Source: Rhinopithecus roxellana
Lineage: Eukaryota > Chordata > Mammalia > Primates > Cercopithecidae
Direction: 5' to 3'
Length of the DNA stretch: 64,000 nucleotides
Assembly: GCF_007565055.1 (NCBI RefSeq)
Contig: NC_044553.1
Span: forward strand, 103,887,858-103,951,857
Below the pieces are notes generated by a model, which saw only the letters and a program-made list of their open reading frames with translations, was not told where the DNA came from and did no database searches. The translations under genes and the position numbers were made by a program. Positions 20,831 to 31,484 of this stretch are shown piece after piece. Numbering within the stretch: position 1 is the first letter of the stretch; every line of letters starts with the position of its first letter.

Positions 20831-21482
20831 AATAACAATACAACAACAAATAATATAAATTAAAACAATAATATAATATAACAAGTATCTACATAGCATT
20901 CATACCTTATTATGTATTATAAGTAATCTAGAGGTGATTTAAAGTGTGGGGGAGGTTGTGCATGGGTTATATGTAAATATTACACCATTTTATATCAGAG
21001 ACGTGAGCATCGTGGATGTTGGTGTCTACAGGGCTAGGGGCCAGGGGTTTCCAGGAACCACTCCCCCAAGAATAGGGGAATGACTATACTTATTTATTAT
21101 CCAGTCCCCTATTAATGGATATTTGAGTTGTTTCTCTTTTTTTGCCATTACAAACAATGCGACTTGAACAAACATCCTTGTGGACATGTGGGATGTACCT
21201 GCAGGGTAGAACTGGAATGGCAGGGTCAAAGGAAATGTGTATTTTAATTTGGAAAGATATTGCCAAATGGCTGTCCAAAGAGCCTGTGCCAGCTCATCCT
21301 CCCGTCAACAGCCATCAAAAGAAGCTGCTTCTCTGCCCTCTCACCAGCATCACACTTGATTAAATGGTAAACCTTTGCCCTTATGATCAGTGAAAAACGG
21401 TATCTCACTGTGGTTTTAATTTGCATTTCTAAATTATGGTTGAGAAATGTGTATCATGTGTTAAGAAGTTATTTGTATTTTT

Positions 21483-21592
21483 ATTTTTTTAGAGACAGGG
21501 TCTCCCTACGCTGGCCAGGCTGTTCTCAAACTCCTGGGCTCAAGTGATCTTCCTGCCTCAGCCTCTGGAGTTGCTGGGACCACAGACTTGGT
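21483..21592 (-). mobile_element. Alu fragment
   Basis: 'TTAGAGACAGGGTCTCCCTACG' to 'GTTGCTGGGACCACAGACT'. Partial, old. Confidence 0.8.
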
Positions 21593-21984
21593 CCATGTGC
21601 ATTCACTTCCGAAGACACAGGACTCTTTCTGCAGCCTGCAGTGATGCAGAGCTCCGTCTGCCTAGACACACTACACAGCCATTTCTCACCTAGACTTTTG
21701 CCACTCACCCGGCTTTTCCCAGGAAACTCAGTCAGGGCCCCATTCTCATGACACCCCGGCTCTGCCCTCCTCCCAAGCCCAGGGCCTCTCTCTAGTTGCA
21801 GAGACTGGGAAACCTCACTATTTCTCATCAAGCAGCTTCCGGAATCTGTTTCTGCGTCTTTTACACCCGTCAAAGGAGTCAGGATTCAGACACCCAGAGT
21901 TCCAGAAGACTTTCTATCCTTTTCTCTTCTGTCTACTCTCAACTCTTCCCTAAGGCAGGGAATGGCCAGAAGAGCAAGCACATG
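21593..21984. other. Single-copy sequence, no gene recognised
   Basis: No repeat or recognisable frame before the TG tract. Confidence 0.5.
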
Positions 21985-22398
21985 TACGTGTGCGTGTGTG
22001 TGTCTGTGTGTGTGTGCCTGTGTTGTCAGTGTGTGTGCATATGTGTGTGTATGTATGTGTCTCAGAGTGTATGTGCATAAGTACATGTGTGAGTGTATGT
22101 GTGAGTGCACATATGTGCGAGCCTGAGAGTGTGTGACTAGTGTATGTGCATGTGTGTGTCTGAGAGGTCTGAGAGTGTGTGCGTGTGAGTACATGTGTGT
22201 GAGTGTATGTGTGCGAGTGCGTGTATGTGTGAGCATATCTGTGAGAGCGTATGTATGTGAGTGTATGTGTGTGAGTGTGTGTGTGTGCATATGTGCGTGT
22301 GAGCGTATGTGTGTGTGAGTGTATGTGTGTGAGTGTATAAGTGTGCGTGTATGTGTCAGTGTGTTTGTGTATGTGTGAGTGTGTGTGTCTGTATATGT
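21985..22398. repeat. Long TG-rich degenerate tract (TGTGTGAGTGTA-like units)
   Basis: About 410 bp of alternating TG interspersed with GAG, CAT and TATG variants. The 234- and 296-codon minus-strand frames across it are His-Thr repeats and not proteins. Confidence 0.92.
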
Positions 22399-23504
22399 GA
22401 TTCCTGGGGAGGGGAGAGGCCGAAGCTGGAAGGATGTAAGGGAGGAGAGCCCAGCCAGGCGTGAGGGCCTGGGGCGGCGGTCCTGGGGCCTCGGTGGGCT
22501 GTGCACTTGCTGTGCTGCTTCCCTGGAAGGTCTTGACGGGGTGCTGGCCAGCCCTGTTCTCCTGCTTGGCATCGGACGGTGAGCCTGCACATCTGGGGCC
22601 TCGGTCAGGTGCGTAGCATGCAGGTGCCCGCGGGTTTAACATGCAGGCTGTGCTTGTCCTTGGTGCTCTCCACAAAGGCCTGGAAGGCAGGGGCCTCAAA
22701 GTGTCCCTTAAAAGGCCTCTGAGGCTTCTGCTTCCTCCCAGAGAGTTTCGTGAGTTCACTCTCAAGGAACCAGTGAGGGGAAAGAGTTTTCTCCAGAAAG
22801 CGCTGTTCTCTGTGGATGAGGCCTCCCCAGCCCAGTGCATTGCTCCCTAGCCTCCACTCCTGTTTTGCTGGGTTTCTTTGGGCCAGAAGGCTGGAGAGTG
22901 TAAAATGGCCCCACCGGCACCAGTGGCCTCAGACTCCTGTGTGCACAGGAAGGAAGCTGTAGGGGAGGCACTCGGCATTAGGTTACAGACACAACCGAAT
23001 TCCTTCCTCACAGTGTGTTTGTCCCATGAGGAAGGAACCACACTCCCTGGTTCCTCCTTTGCGCTGCCTCCCATAGAATCAAAGCTCCATCTCCAAGCCT
23101 TTTAGTTCTAAGGGACTAGGTTCTTTCCATGAGGTCCCACATTTCCTGAAAGTGGCGATTGCAGTGCAGGTGCCCTTTTCTCTTCCTGAGCAGGGCCAGC
23201 TCTCCGTACAGTTTGTCTCCTTATCTCCAATCACTTCTAACTGTCTCCTCCAGCATCCCCCGTGAGCTCACTCTGCAGCCTGACCTAGTTGTGTGGGCGC
23301 CATCCTTGCCTCTGTGCTGATTACTCCCAGGACCTTGCTGCCTTCAGTTCTGATTCCTCTAAGAACTTTTCAGTTCTTAGTTCTTCCTCTAACTATTCAG
23401 TCAATCTTCTCTTCTCAGTGGTATCTTGGAGCTCCACCAGCAGGCCTGTCTTAGGGGACTCTGGCCAAACACATCTCTGAAGTATATGAATTCGTGAAGC
23501 TTTG
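22399..23504. other. Single-copy GC-rich sequence, no gene recognised
   Basis: Unique sequence with several frames of 60-75 codons and no recognised domain. C-rich to the right. Confidence 0.5.
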
Positions 23505-23655
23505 GGATCAGGAGGCAGATCCAGTCCCATTTCTGGCACTGACTGACTGGTCTCTTGGCTTCTCTGAGCCTCTTTCTTCATCAGTAAAATACTGAAAAAA
23601 AAAAAAAACAGTATCAACTTCACAGGGTGGCAAGCTCCATGGGCATCGTGATCAT
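23505..23655 (+). mobile_element. MIR SINE fragment
   Basis: 'TTTCTGGCACTGACTGACTGG', 'CTCTGAGCCTCTTTCTTCATCAGTAAAAT' and 'CAACTTCACAGGGTGG' follow MIR in order. Confidence 0.8.
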
Positions 23656-23699
23656 ATTTATAAAACATATGTGCTGGCCACAGAGGCACAGAGGCCTCG

Positions 23700-23992
23700 C
23701 CACAGAGGCACGAGCCTGTAATCCCAACAGTTTGGGAGGCTGAGGCAGGAGGATTGCTTGAGCCCAAGAGTTTGAGATCAGTCTGGACAACAAAGTGAGA
23801 CCCCCATGCCTATAAAAAATAATAATAATAATAAAATTATCTGGGTGTGGTGGCACATGCTTGTAGTCCTAGCTACTCGAGAGACTGAGGCAGGAGGATT
23901 GCTTGAGTCTCAGAGTTTGAGTCTGCAGTGAGCTATGATTGCACCACTGAACTCCAGCCTGGGTGACAGAGCAAGATTTTTCTCTCTCTTTA
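23700..23992 (+). mobile_element. Alu (AluJ-like) with 5' rearrangement
   Basis: The body from 'GAGCCTGTAATCCCAACAG' is Alu. The usual first 25 bp are replaced by a local duplication of 'CCACAGAGGCAC' (23678-23710). Confidence 0.88.
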
Positions 23993-24011
23993 AAAAAAAA
24001 AGTGTATGCGT

Positions 24012-24308
24012 GGCCAGGCGCGATGGCTCACGCCTGTAATCCCAGCACTTTGGGAGGCCGAGGTAGGTGGATCATCTGAGGTTGGGAGTTCGAGACCAGC
24101 CTGAACAACATGGAGAAATCCCGTCTCTACTAAAATTACAAAATTAGCCGGGCGTGGTGGCACATGCCTGTAATCCCAGCTACTCAGGAGGCTGAGGTAG
24201 GAGAATCACTTGAACCCAAGAGTTGGAGGTTGCAGTGAGCTGAGATCACACCATTGCACTCCAGCCTGAGCAAAACTCCATCTCAAAAAAAATAAAAATA
24301 AAAAATAA
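24012..24308 (+). mobile_element. Alu, full length (AluS-like)
   Basis: 'GGCCAGGCGCGATGGCTCACG' start; 'AAAAATAAAAATAAAAAAT' tail. Confidence 0.93.
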
Positions 24309-24473
24309 AGCATATGTGCTATCAATTATTGTTACTATTACATGAAAAGCATTATTCATTGTCATTGATCCTGCCTCATCTAGCATAAATCTCAAGTCTA
24401 ATATTTCTTGGGGGGACGGGGGTTTTCTCTACAATTTTCTCCCTTTATTTATTTATTTTTATTTTTTATTTTT

Positions 24474-24790
24474 TTCCGAGATGGAGTCTTGCTGTGTTGC
24501 CCAGGCTGGAGTGCAGTGGCTCAATCTTGGCTCACTGCAACCTCCGTCTCCCGGGTTGAAGCAATTCTCCCACCTCAGCCTCCTGAGTGGATGGGATTAC
24601 AGGCACCCGCCACCAGGCCCGGCTAATTAGTTTTTTTTTGTTGTTGTTTGTTTGTTTGTTTGTTTGTTTTATAGTAGAGACGGGGTTCCACCATGTTGGC
24701 CAGGCTGGTCTTGAACTCCTGACCTCATGATCTGCCTGCCTCAGCCTCCCAAAGTGCTAGGATTACAGGCATAAGCCACCAAGCCTAGCC
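24474..24790 (-). mobile_element. Alu with expanded (GTTT)n in the middle
   Basis: 'CCGAGATGGAGTCTTGCTGTG' to 'CACCAAGCCTAGCCC'. The linker carries GTTT repeats at 24641-24669. Confidence 0.9.
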
Positions 24791-25647
24791 CATTCTCTCT
24801 CTCTTTTTAATGTAATTCTTTTTTTTTTCTGTCTCTTACCAGAAGGAATGTAATTCTTTTTTTAATTAGAAGGTGAGGATGATGGCTGCAGTGTTGGAGA
24901 GGAAAACAGAACAGGGTGTGGAAGGAAAGATAAATCGGCGATCAGCAGCCTGGACTCCCAGGGTATGTGGCAGCAAATTCAGTTGTGAAGGAATAAAGTT
25001 TGGAAACCTAGTGCTGGACTCCTCATCTCTGTGGACAAGAGACCAGCCCCACCTCTACAGATGCCCTGTGGGCACTCCCAGGAGTCTCTGACCGGACCCA
25101 AGGATACACGGGCAATTGGTGCCCTCTTCACTTGTCTGTGTTGCTCTGGCTTGTCACATCTGGAACACAGGCCAACAGCCCAGGAGGCAGGGCCCCAGGG
25201 AGACATGTGCTGGGCCACCTGCAGAGTGAGAAATGAAGGGACAGGGAGTCTCCTGAAAGGGGACAGCAAGTCTGGCGGCAGAGGGTCAAGAAAGCCTGAG
25301 GGCCCAAGGCCCTGAAGTCATGGCTGGGGGTCTACCTTGCAGGGAGGCTGAGCGGAGGAAACGCAAGAAGACGCGGGCCATGAGCATGAGCCGGGAGAGG
25401 AAGCAGGAGGTTAGAAGTAAACCACATTGACTGTGGGGCTATCAGCATAGCAAAACGTTGCAAACGCCCTCACTTTCCATCAGTGTGGGAAAGGCTAAAT
25501 ACATACGAGTATCCACACGATGAGGAGGCTGAACAGAAAGATGACAATTTGCATTATGTATTGATGTGAAACGATATCCAAGTTAAATAAAATAATTTTC
25601 TTGTTGGTAGGGTTGTTTCAATTTTTTTTGTTTGTTTGTTTTTTTGA
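24791..25647. other. Single-copy sequence, no gene recognised
   Basis: Contains an internal near-repeat 'TGTAATTCTTTTTTT' (24811 and 24849). No recognised coding segment. Confidence 0.5.
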
Positions 25648-25911
25648 GACAAGATCTCCCTTTGTCACTCAAGCTGCAGTGCAGTGGCGTGTTCATGGCT
25701 CACTGCAGCCTTGACCTCCCGGGTTCAAGCGATCCTCCCACCTCAGCCTCCCAAGTAGCTGGAACTACACCCGGCTAATTTTTAAATTTTTTATAGAGAC
25801 GAGGTCTCCTTATGTTGCCCAGGCAGGTCTTGAACTCCTGGGTTCAAGTGATCCTCCTGCATCAGCCTCCCAAAGTGCTGGGATTACAGGCAGCAGGCAC
25901 CAGGCCCGGCC
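25648..25911 (-). mobile_element. Alu (AluJ-like)
   Basis: 'TGAGACAAGATCTCCCTTTG' to 'ACCAGGCCCGGCCCC', with a deletion near 25767. Confidence 0.9.
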
Positions 25912-26165
25912 CCCACCCCACAATACTTTTTTAAATAATAATTTGCCTGCTTTTAAAAAGGAAGAATATTTACGTGTTTACTTGAATGTGCATAAAATGC
26001 CTCTGGAAGGATTCACAAAAACCCATTTCAGACAGTGTTTATTTAACAGGTAGACTCAATTGGGGAAGATGAGAAAGTTCTGGACATGGATGTTGGCGAT
26101 GGTTGCATACAATGCGAATAGACTTAATGCCACTGGACTGCACACTTAAAAATGGCTAAAATGGG

Positions 26166-26474
26166 GGCTGGGCGCAGTGGCTAACACCTGTAATCCCAGC
26201 ACTTTGAGAAGGTGAGGTGGCCAGATCACGAGGTCAGGAGATCAAGACCATCCTGGCTAACACAGTGAAACCCCATCTCTACTGAAAATACAAAAAATTA
26301 GCCAGGCATGGTGGAGGGCGCCTGTAGTCCCAGCTACTCGGGAGGCTGAGGCAGGAGAATGGCATGAACCCAGGAGGTGAAGCTTGCAGTGAGCCGAGAT
26401 CGCGCCACTGCACTCCAGCCTGGGTGACAGAGAGAGACGCGGTCTCAAAAAAATAAATTAAAAAAAAAAAAAAA
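26166..26474 (+). mobile_element. AluY-like element
   Basis: GGCTGGGCGCAGTGGCTAAC start. The target GGCTAAAATGG is present before (26154-26164) and after (26475-26485). Confidence 0.93.
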
Positions 26475-26484
26475 GGCTAAAATG

Positions 26485-26782
26485 GGCTGGGTGCGGTGGC
26501 TCATGCCTGTAATCCCAGCACTTTGGGAGGCTGAGGAGGGTGGATCACCTAAGGTCAGGAGTTTGAGACTAGCCTGACCAACAGGGTGAAACCCGTCTCT
26601 ACTAAAAATACAAAAATTAGCCGGGCTTGGTGGCAGATACCTGTAACCCCAGCTACTCGGGAGGCTGAGACAGGAGAATCGCTTGAACCCAGGAGGCGGA
26701 GGTTGCAGTGAGCCGAGATTGCACCACAGCACTCCAGTCTGGGGCATCAAGAGCAAAACTCTGTCTGAAAAAAAGAAAAAGA
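26485..26782 (+). mobile_element. Alu (AluS-like), directly after the previous Alu
   Basis: GGCTGGGTGCGGTGGCTCATG start. The third copy of GGCTAAAATGG is at 26788-26798. Confidence 0.93.
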
Positions 26783-26840
26783 AAAATGGCTAAAATGGTA
26801 ACTTGTATGCTATGTATATTTAACCACAATTTTTAAAAAC

Positions 26841-27449
26841 CCACCAAAAACTATTTTGACAGTTGCCTGTGGGAAGAACTGGATGTTTGAGAGAGGGAGA
26901 GAGGCTTTTCACTGCATATCCTTTTGTACACATTGAAATCTTTTCAAAAAATAAGTAAATGAAATTAAACATACAAGAAGCAGTAAGCAGGTAAGGCCCA
27001 AGGACAAGCTAAGCCTTGCTCAGCCTGTAGCTGACAGGCAGCATGGGGGAGTGGCTGGCTCACTTACAAAGACACTATTTACAAAGCCAGTGAGGGGCGT
27101 AGGAGAAGTAGGGATTGTGCAGCAACGAGGGGTGGACGGGAGCAAGAGGAACACCCCGTGGGACAGAGTCTGCCTGAGAGGGGCCGTGACCTTCCTTTTA
27201 GGTCCAGCCCAGCCTGGGCGACTCTGCAGGGAGGACTGCAGGGGAATGAATACAGACTCCCCACCCCTTCCCTCCCTTTGATCTCCGCTGGGTTCCTCAC
27301 TGGCCATGACCAAAAGGGGGCCAGAGGGCAAGGGTGGCGTCCACGCAGTGCACACAGCAGCTCCTACAGGGCACAAAGCTGGAAGAGAGGAGGGATGACT
27401 TCTGGTAGGGCCTGTGGGCGAGGAGCCAGCCTGCCTGGGTGCACAGCCC
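26841..27449. other. Single-copy sequence, no gene recognised
   Basis: The right part is GC-rich. A 146-codon minus-strand frame at 27020-27460 has no recognisable domain. Confidence 0.5.
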
Positions 27450-27600
27450 AGCTCTAGCATTCACTACCTGGGTTTCCTTAGGCATCAAGATCTGGAACCC
27501 AGCAATAATCATATTGATCCTAGAGGCTGTTATGAGAATGAAGTTTGTTAATCCATGTAAAGTGTTTAGGACAGCACTCCGCACAGGATAAACCCCAGAC
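27450..27600 (+). mobile_element. MIR SINE fragment
   Basis: 'AGAGGCTGTTATGAGAATGAAG', 'CATGTAAAGTGTTTAGGACAG' and 'CTCCGCACAGGATAAAC' match the MIR 3' half. Confidence 0.75.
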
Positions 27601-27789
27601 ACGTGAATTGTGACTGGCTGTGTGAAACCTAGAAGCTTTCTGTGGCCTCTATGGAGGCAGGATCTAATGGATCCATTCCGAGAGTGGGAAGGAGGAAGCC
27701 AGCAGTGGATGCTAAGTTCAGGCTGGCACATGGGAACGACAGTAACACTGAGGCATTGAGAATCTGTAAGTATCAAGACTGTGTGGGAT

Positions 27790-27925
27790 CTGCTGTGTCC
27801 ATTGTCCTTAAACCCTCACCATGCAAGCAGGCTGGGTGGAGTCGACCCTGTCTAACAGAGGAGGGGATTAAAGCTCAGAGGGATGAAGCTCCCTGTCCAA
27901 GGTCACACAGCCGACAAAGGCCCGC
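27790..27925 (-). mobile_element. MIR SINE fragment
   Basis: 'AACAGAGGAGGGGATTAAAGC' and 'TGTCCAAGGTCACACAGCCG' are antisense MIR core. Confidence 0.8.
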
Positions 27926-27979
27926 ACTTTCACTGCTGCACCCCTCCCAGCTGCTAAATGTTCTTTTAGAAACTCAGAG

Positions 27980-28118
27980 CATGCTGGGGGAGGTGGCTCA
28001 TGCCTGGAACCCCAGCGCTTTCGGAGGCTGAAGTGGGAGGATTGCTTGAGGCCAGGACTTTGAGACCAGCCTGGGCAACAGAGTGAAACCTCGTGTCTAC
28101 AAAAATACAATAAAAACA
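27980..28118 (+). mobile_element. Alu left-monomer fragment
   Basis: 'GCTGGGGGAGGTGGCTCATGCC' to 'CGTGTCTACAAAAATACAA'. One arm only. Confidence 0.85.
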
Positions 28119-28172
28119 AGAAACTCAGAGCCCATGAAAGATTTATAAGTTGCAATATAAAAAATTAGAATT

Positions 28173-28480
28173 GAGGCTGGGCATGGTGGCTCACTCCTGT
28201 AACACCAGCACTTCAGGAAGCCAAGGCAGACAGATCACTTAAGGACAGGAGTTCAAGACCAGCCTGGCCAACATGGTGAAACCACATCTCTACAAAAATA
28301 CAAAAATTAGCCAGGTGTGCTAGTGCATGCCTGTAATCCCAGCTACTCCAGAGGCTGAGGCATGAGAATCGCTTGAACCCGGGAGGTGGAGGTTGCAGTG
28401 AGCTGAATTAAGCCACTGCACTCCAACCTGAGCGACAGAGCAAGACTCTGTCTCGAAAAATAAAAATTAAATTAAATTTA
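28173..28480 (+). mobile_element. Alu, full length
   Basis: 'GGCTGGGCATGGTGGCTCACTCC' start; AAATT-rich tail. Confidence 0.92.
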
Positions 28481-28774
28481 AAAATTAGAATTGAGAATAT
28501 CCTCTATTTAGCAGAATTTTCTCCGAGCTTCTTACCAGATATCTTAGCACTTACACAGAGGGTAAATTCTGATTTCAGATTACGTTCTATGGGGAAGAGT
28601 CTTTAAGTGTCAAAAATGTCAAATCTATTAACTTTAAAATGCAACTTTAAAGAGGACTGCAGGAAATTTTACAAAAAATTAAAAATAATAAATCTATCTT
28701 TAAAAATAATGCATTTTTCAGAAAAATATCAGTGCCATGGTATTTAGAGTCAGATATGGTTAAGAAAGTGATTA
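28481..28774. other. AT-rich single-copy sequence
   Basis: No gene or repeat recognised. Confidence 0.45.
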
Positions 28775-29056
28775 GGCCAGGCGCGGTGGCTCACGCCTGT
28801 AATCCCAGCACTTTGGGAGGCCGAGGCAGGTGAATCACCTGAGGTCTGGAGTTCAAGACCAGGCTGGCCAACATGGTGAAACCCCATCTCTACTAAAAAT
28901 ACAAAAAATTAGCTGGGCATGGTGGCCGGCACCTGTAATCCCAGCTGCTTGGGAGGCTGAGGCAGGAGAATCGCTTGAACTCGGGGGGCGGAGATTGCAG
29001 TGAGCCGAGATCATGCCATTGCACTCCAGTCTGGGTAACAAGAGCAAAACTTCATC
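28775..29056 (+). mobile_element. Alu (AluS-like), first member of an Alu-(GAAA)n-Alu array
   Basis: 'GGCCAGGCGCGGTGGCTCACG' start. Its tail runs straight into the GAAA/GGAA repeat. The duplication AAAGTGATT is at 28765-28773, and its partner lies only after the second Alu (29592-29600). Confidence 0.92.
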
Positions 29057-29149
29057 GAAAGAAAGAAAGGAAGGAAGGAAGGAAGGAAGGAAGGAAAGAA
29101 AGAGAAAGAAAGAAAGAAGGAAGGAAGGAAGGAAGGAAGGAAGGAAAAA

Positions 29150-29235
<86 letters not shown>

Positions 29236-29284
29236 GAAAGAAAGAAAGAAAAAGAAAAGAAAGAAAGAAAGAGGAAAGAAAGAA
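29057..29284. repeat. (GAAA)n/(GGAA)n microsatellite
   Basis: About 228 bp, all purine on the plus strand, with two GGAA blocks (29067-29095 and 29117-29145) and a long GAAA block (29154-29234). It yields Lys-Glu or Phe-Leu-Ser frames that are not genes. Confidence 0.95.
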
Positions 29285-29293
29285 ATTCAAGTA

Positions 29294-29591
29294 GGCTGGG
29301 CATGGTGGTTCACACCTGTAATCCCAGCACTTTAGGTGGCCGAGGCAGGTGGATCACCTGAGGTCAGGAGTTCAAGACTAGCCTGGCCAACATGGCAAAA
29401 CCCTGTCTCTACTGAAAACACAAAAATTAGCTGGGTATGGTGGTGGGCTTCTGTAATCTTAGCTACTGGGGAGGCTGAGGCAAGAGAATCACTTGAACCC
29501 GGGAGGAGGAGGTTGCAGTAAGATGAGATCGCGCCATTGCACTCCAGCCTGGGTAACAAGAGCAAGACTCCATCTCACAAAAAAAAAAAAA
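29294..29591 (+). mobile_element. Alu, full length, second member of the array
   Basis: 'GGCTGGGCATGGTGGTTCACACC' start; A tail ends at about 29594. Confidence 0.92.
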
Positions 29592-29600
29592 AAAGTGATT

Positions 29601-30044
29601 TGAGCACAGGAATATGTACCAAGAATAATGTTTTTCTTTTTTATTTTTAAATATTGAAATAACCAATATAAACACGTTTTATTTGTTCTAATGCACATAT
29701 TATTTTAAATAATTTTATTTTTGAAAATAGTTTTTAACTATGTTATTTTATAAATTCATCCATATAATAAAATGAATATCTTCGAAAATAAATACTTAAC
29801 AATGTTTGAAGTCCAAGGCCACCGCCTATGTCAGCATCTGTCAAGGGTTACGTGGGTCGCCTCCTTGTTCCTTGTCCCTGCAGCTTCACAAATGGAAAGA
29901 TAATTTTCATCCCTATCAGCCTCAATTCATGATAAATATAGATGAATGAGTGGATGGACAAACAAAACATTGAAGGACAAATTGGCCAATGTACAGGGGA
30001 GCTAGTGACAAGACTGGAAAGACGGTTTGGGTTACACAGGAAAG
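29601..30044. other. AT-rich single-copy sequence
   Basis: Nothing recognised; strongly AT-rich at 29630-29810. Confidence 0.45.
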
Positions 30045-30351
30045 GCTGTTTTTTTTTTTTTTTTTTAGACAGGGTCATCTGGCTCTGTCACCCAGGCTGG
30101 AGTGCAGTAGCACAATCACAGCTCACTACAGCCTGGAACTCCCAAGGCTCAACTGATCCTCCCACTTCAGCCTCCAAAGTACCTGGGACTACGGGTGCAT
30201 GCCACCGTGCGCGGCTAATCTTTGTGTTTTTAGTAGAGACAAGGTTTCACCATGTTGGCCAGGCTGGTCTTGAACTCCTGGGCTCAAGTGATTCTCCTGC
30301 CTCAGCCTCCCAAAGTGCTGGGATTACAGGCTTGAGCCATTGCGCCCAGCT
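30045..30351 (-). mobile_element. Alu, full length
   Basis: 'TTTTAGACAGGGTCATCTGG' to 'CATTGCGCCCAGC'. 'AGGAAAGGCT' before and 'AGGAGAGGCT' after look like a diverged target duplication. Confidence 0.9.
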
Positions 30352-31484
30352 AAGGAGAGGCTTTGACGTAAGACTGAAGAGTTGAGGTTTTACGTACGAG
30401 GCAGCACTGTGCCCACTGGGGCGTTGGGGTTTTGAACAAGAGAATGATGTGACGCAACTCGAGTTCTAAGGAAGATTTATCTCATGGAGGGGCGAGGAGA
30501 AAACTGGCAGGATCTTGTGGGAGCCTGGGTTGGTTGGGGGTTAACCAGTCCCTTTGGCAGTGACAGGAAAGTCTGGCCCCAGGGAAGAAGCTCACGATAG
30601 GAAATGTTTTCTTTCTGCATTTCGATGATGCCACCTGCCTCCCGAGGGGGTAGGGGTGGTGAGTTGAGTCCGTTGTAAGGTCAGGACCCGTGTCTCAGGC
30701 TGGGCATCGCCCAGAACCAGAACAGAGGGCAGCACCAAGAGCCCAGCATGCCTCTTCCTCTGGTTCTGTTTCTGGGGAGATTCTGTACCCCAGTATGGGA
30801 AGGATTAGGTCCTTCCTTCCAGTCCCTGAGACCTTCTTGCACACAGGCAGACCCTGGCCAGAACATTCTTCAGAGAGGTGTTTGTAACCCTTAGTGTATT
30901 TCCAGGATGCCCAGTGGATAACTTCTCACCACCCGAGACCATCCTGCTGTGATACATTCTGAGGGTCCGAGATAGCCCTAGAACAGAACATTCTAGATCA
31001 GCACTTTCTTGCTCTCTCCAGTCTTGCCTTGAATGCCAAAGTTCAAGTTGAACTGGACCTCAGGGAGAAGTCAGACAAACCATAAAGGAAGTGGCCGCCC
31101 TTCCCATTCGTGCACACATGAAAGGCTGGGAGAGATGAGAGGGGCTGCCGACGGGAAGCTTCATTCTTGACCGCAAGACCAGTGCTGGGCAGTTGGGGTA
31201 TTTCTCAGCAGGAAGGCGGGCTGAGTGGTCAGCAGCCCCTTCCAGTGTCCTGCGGATGACATGCGACACCTGGGAGCCCCATACTGCTCCTTGCTAAACT
31301 CACACCTCTTAAGAAAAATGGAGGGTAAGTCCCTTGCCTACAGCAGCCTCCGTGGTGAAAAGACTCTCTCTGGAATCAAGTGGCTATTTTCAAATGAATC
31401 TCCTGAGGACCAAGTGATCCAAGCCTGCTCCTGGCTGATGGGATAGGGCTGGGCCATGGGCTCAAAAACGTATTGGCACTTAAT
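30352..31484. other. Single-copy sequence, no gene recognised
   Basis: Longest stretch without a repeat in this part. No frame above 75 codons and no recognised domain. Confidence 0.5.

Larger units (their letters stand above)
20055..21086 (+). mobile_element. Tigger (TcMar) DNA transposon remnant, split by Alus
   Basis: Starts with the terminal inverted repeat CAGTCAGCCCTCC and ends GGGGAATGACTA, flanked by TA (20053-20054 and 21087-21088), the duplication expected for Tc1/mariner elements. The 3' half (about 20850-21086) reads 'AAGTAATCTAGAGGTGATTT', typical of Tigger. It is a short non-autonomous type with no transposase frame. Confidence 0.8.
19879..21480 (-). mobile_element. Old L1 (L1M-type), split by a Tigger transposon
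   Basis: The left part (19879-20054, 'GGGATCTGTCCATTTCAG...ATATATTCCACTAATG') resumes after the Tigger at 21087 ('TTATTTATTATCCAGTCCCC...'). It goes on through 'CAAACAATGCGACTTGAAC', 'GATATTGCCAAATGG' and 'GTTTTAATTTGCATTTCTAA'. The two sides are consecutive in L1M sequence. Subfamily not determined. Confidence 0.7.
26060..26840 (+). mobile_element. Old L1 3' end split by two Alus
   Basis: 'GTTGGCGATGGTTGCATAC' and 'CCACTGGACTGCACACTTAAA' lie left of the Alus. 'GGTAACTTGTATGCTATGTA' and 'TTTAACCACAATTTTT' lie right, in the order of an L1M 3'UTR. Further old L1-like sequence may extend to about 26990. Confidence 0.65.

Noticed and set aside
21950..22840. 296-codon minus-strand open frame
   Set aside because: Most of it is translation of a TG/CA repeat (His-Thr runs). 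No domain, and no promoter or splice context.
29057..29284. Regular repeats that could suggest a CRISPR-like array
   Set aside because: Simple tetranucleotide repeat without spacers, in a vertebrate nuclear genome.
28853..29361. Lys-Glu and Phe-Leu-Ser rich frames on both strands
   Set aside because: Translations of the GAAA/GGAA microsatellite.
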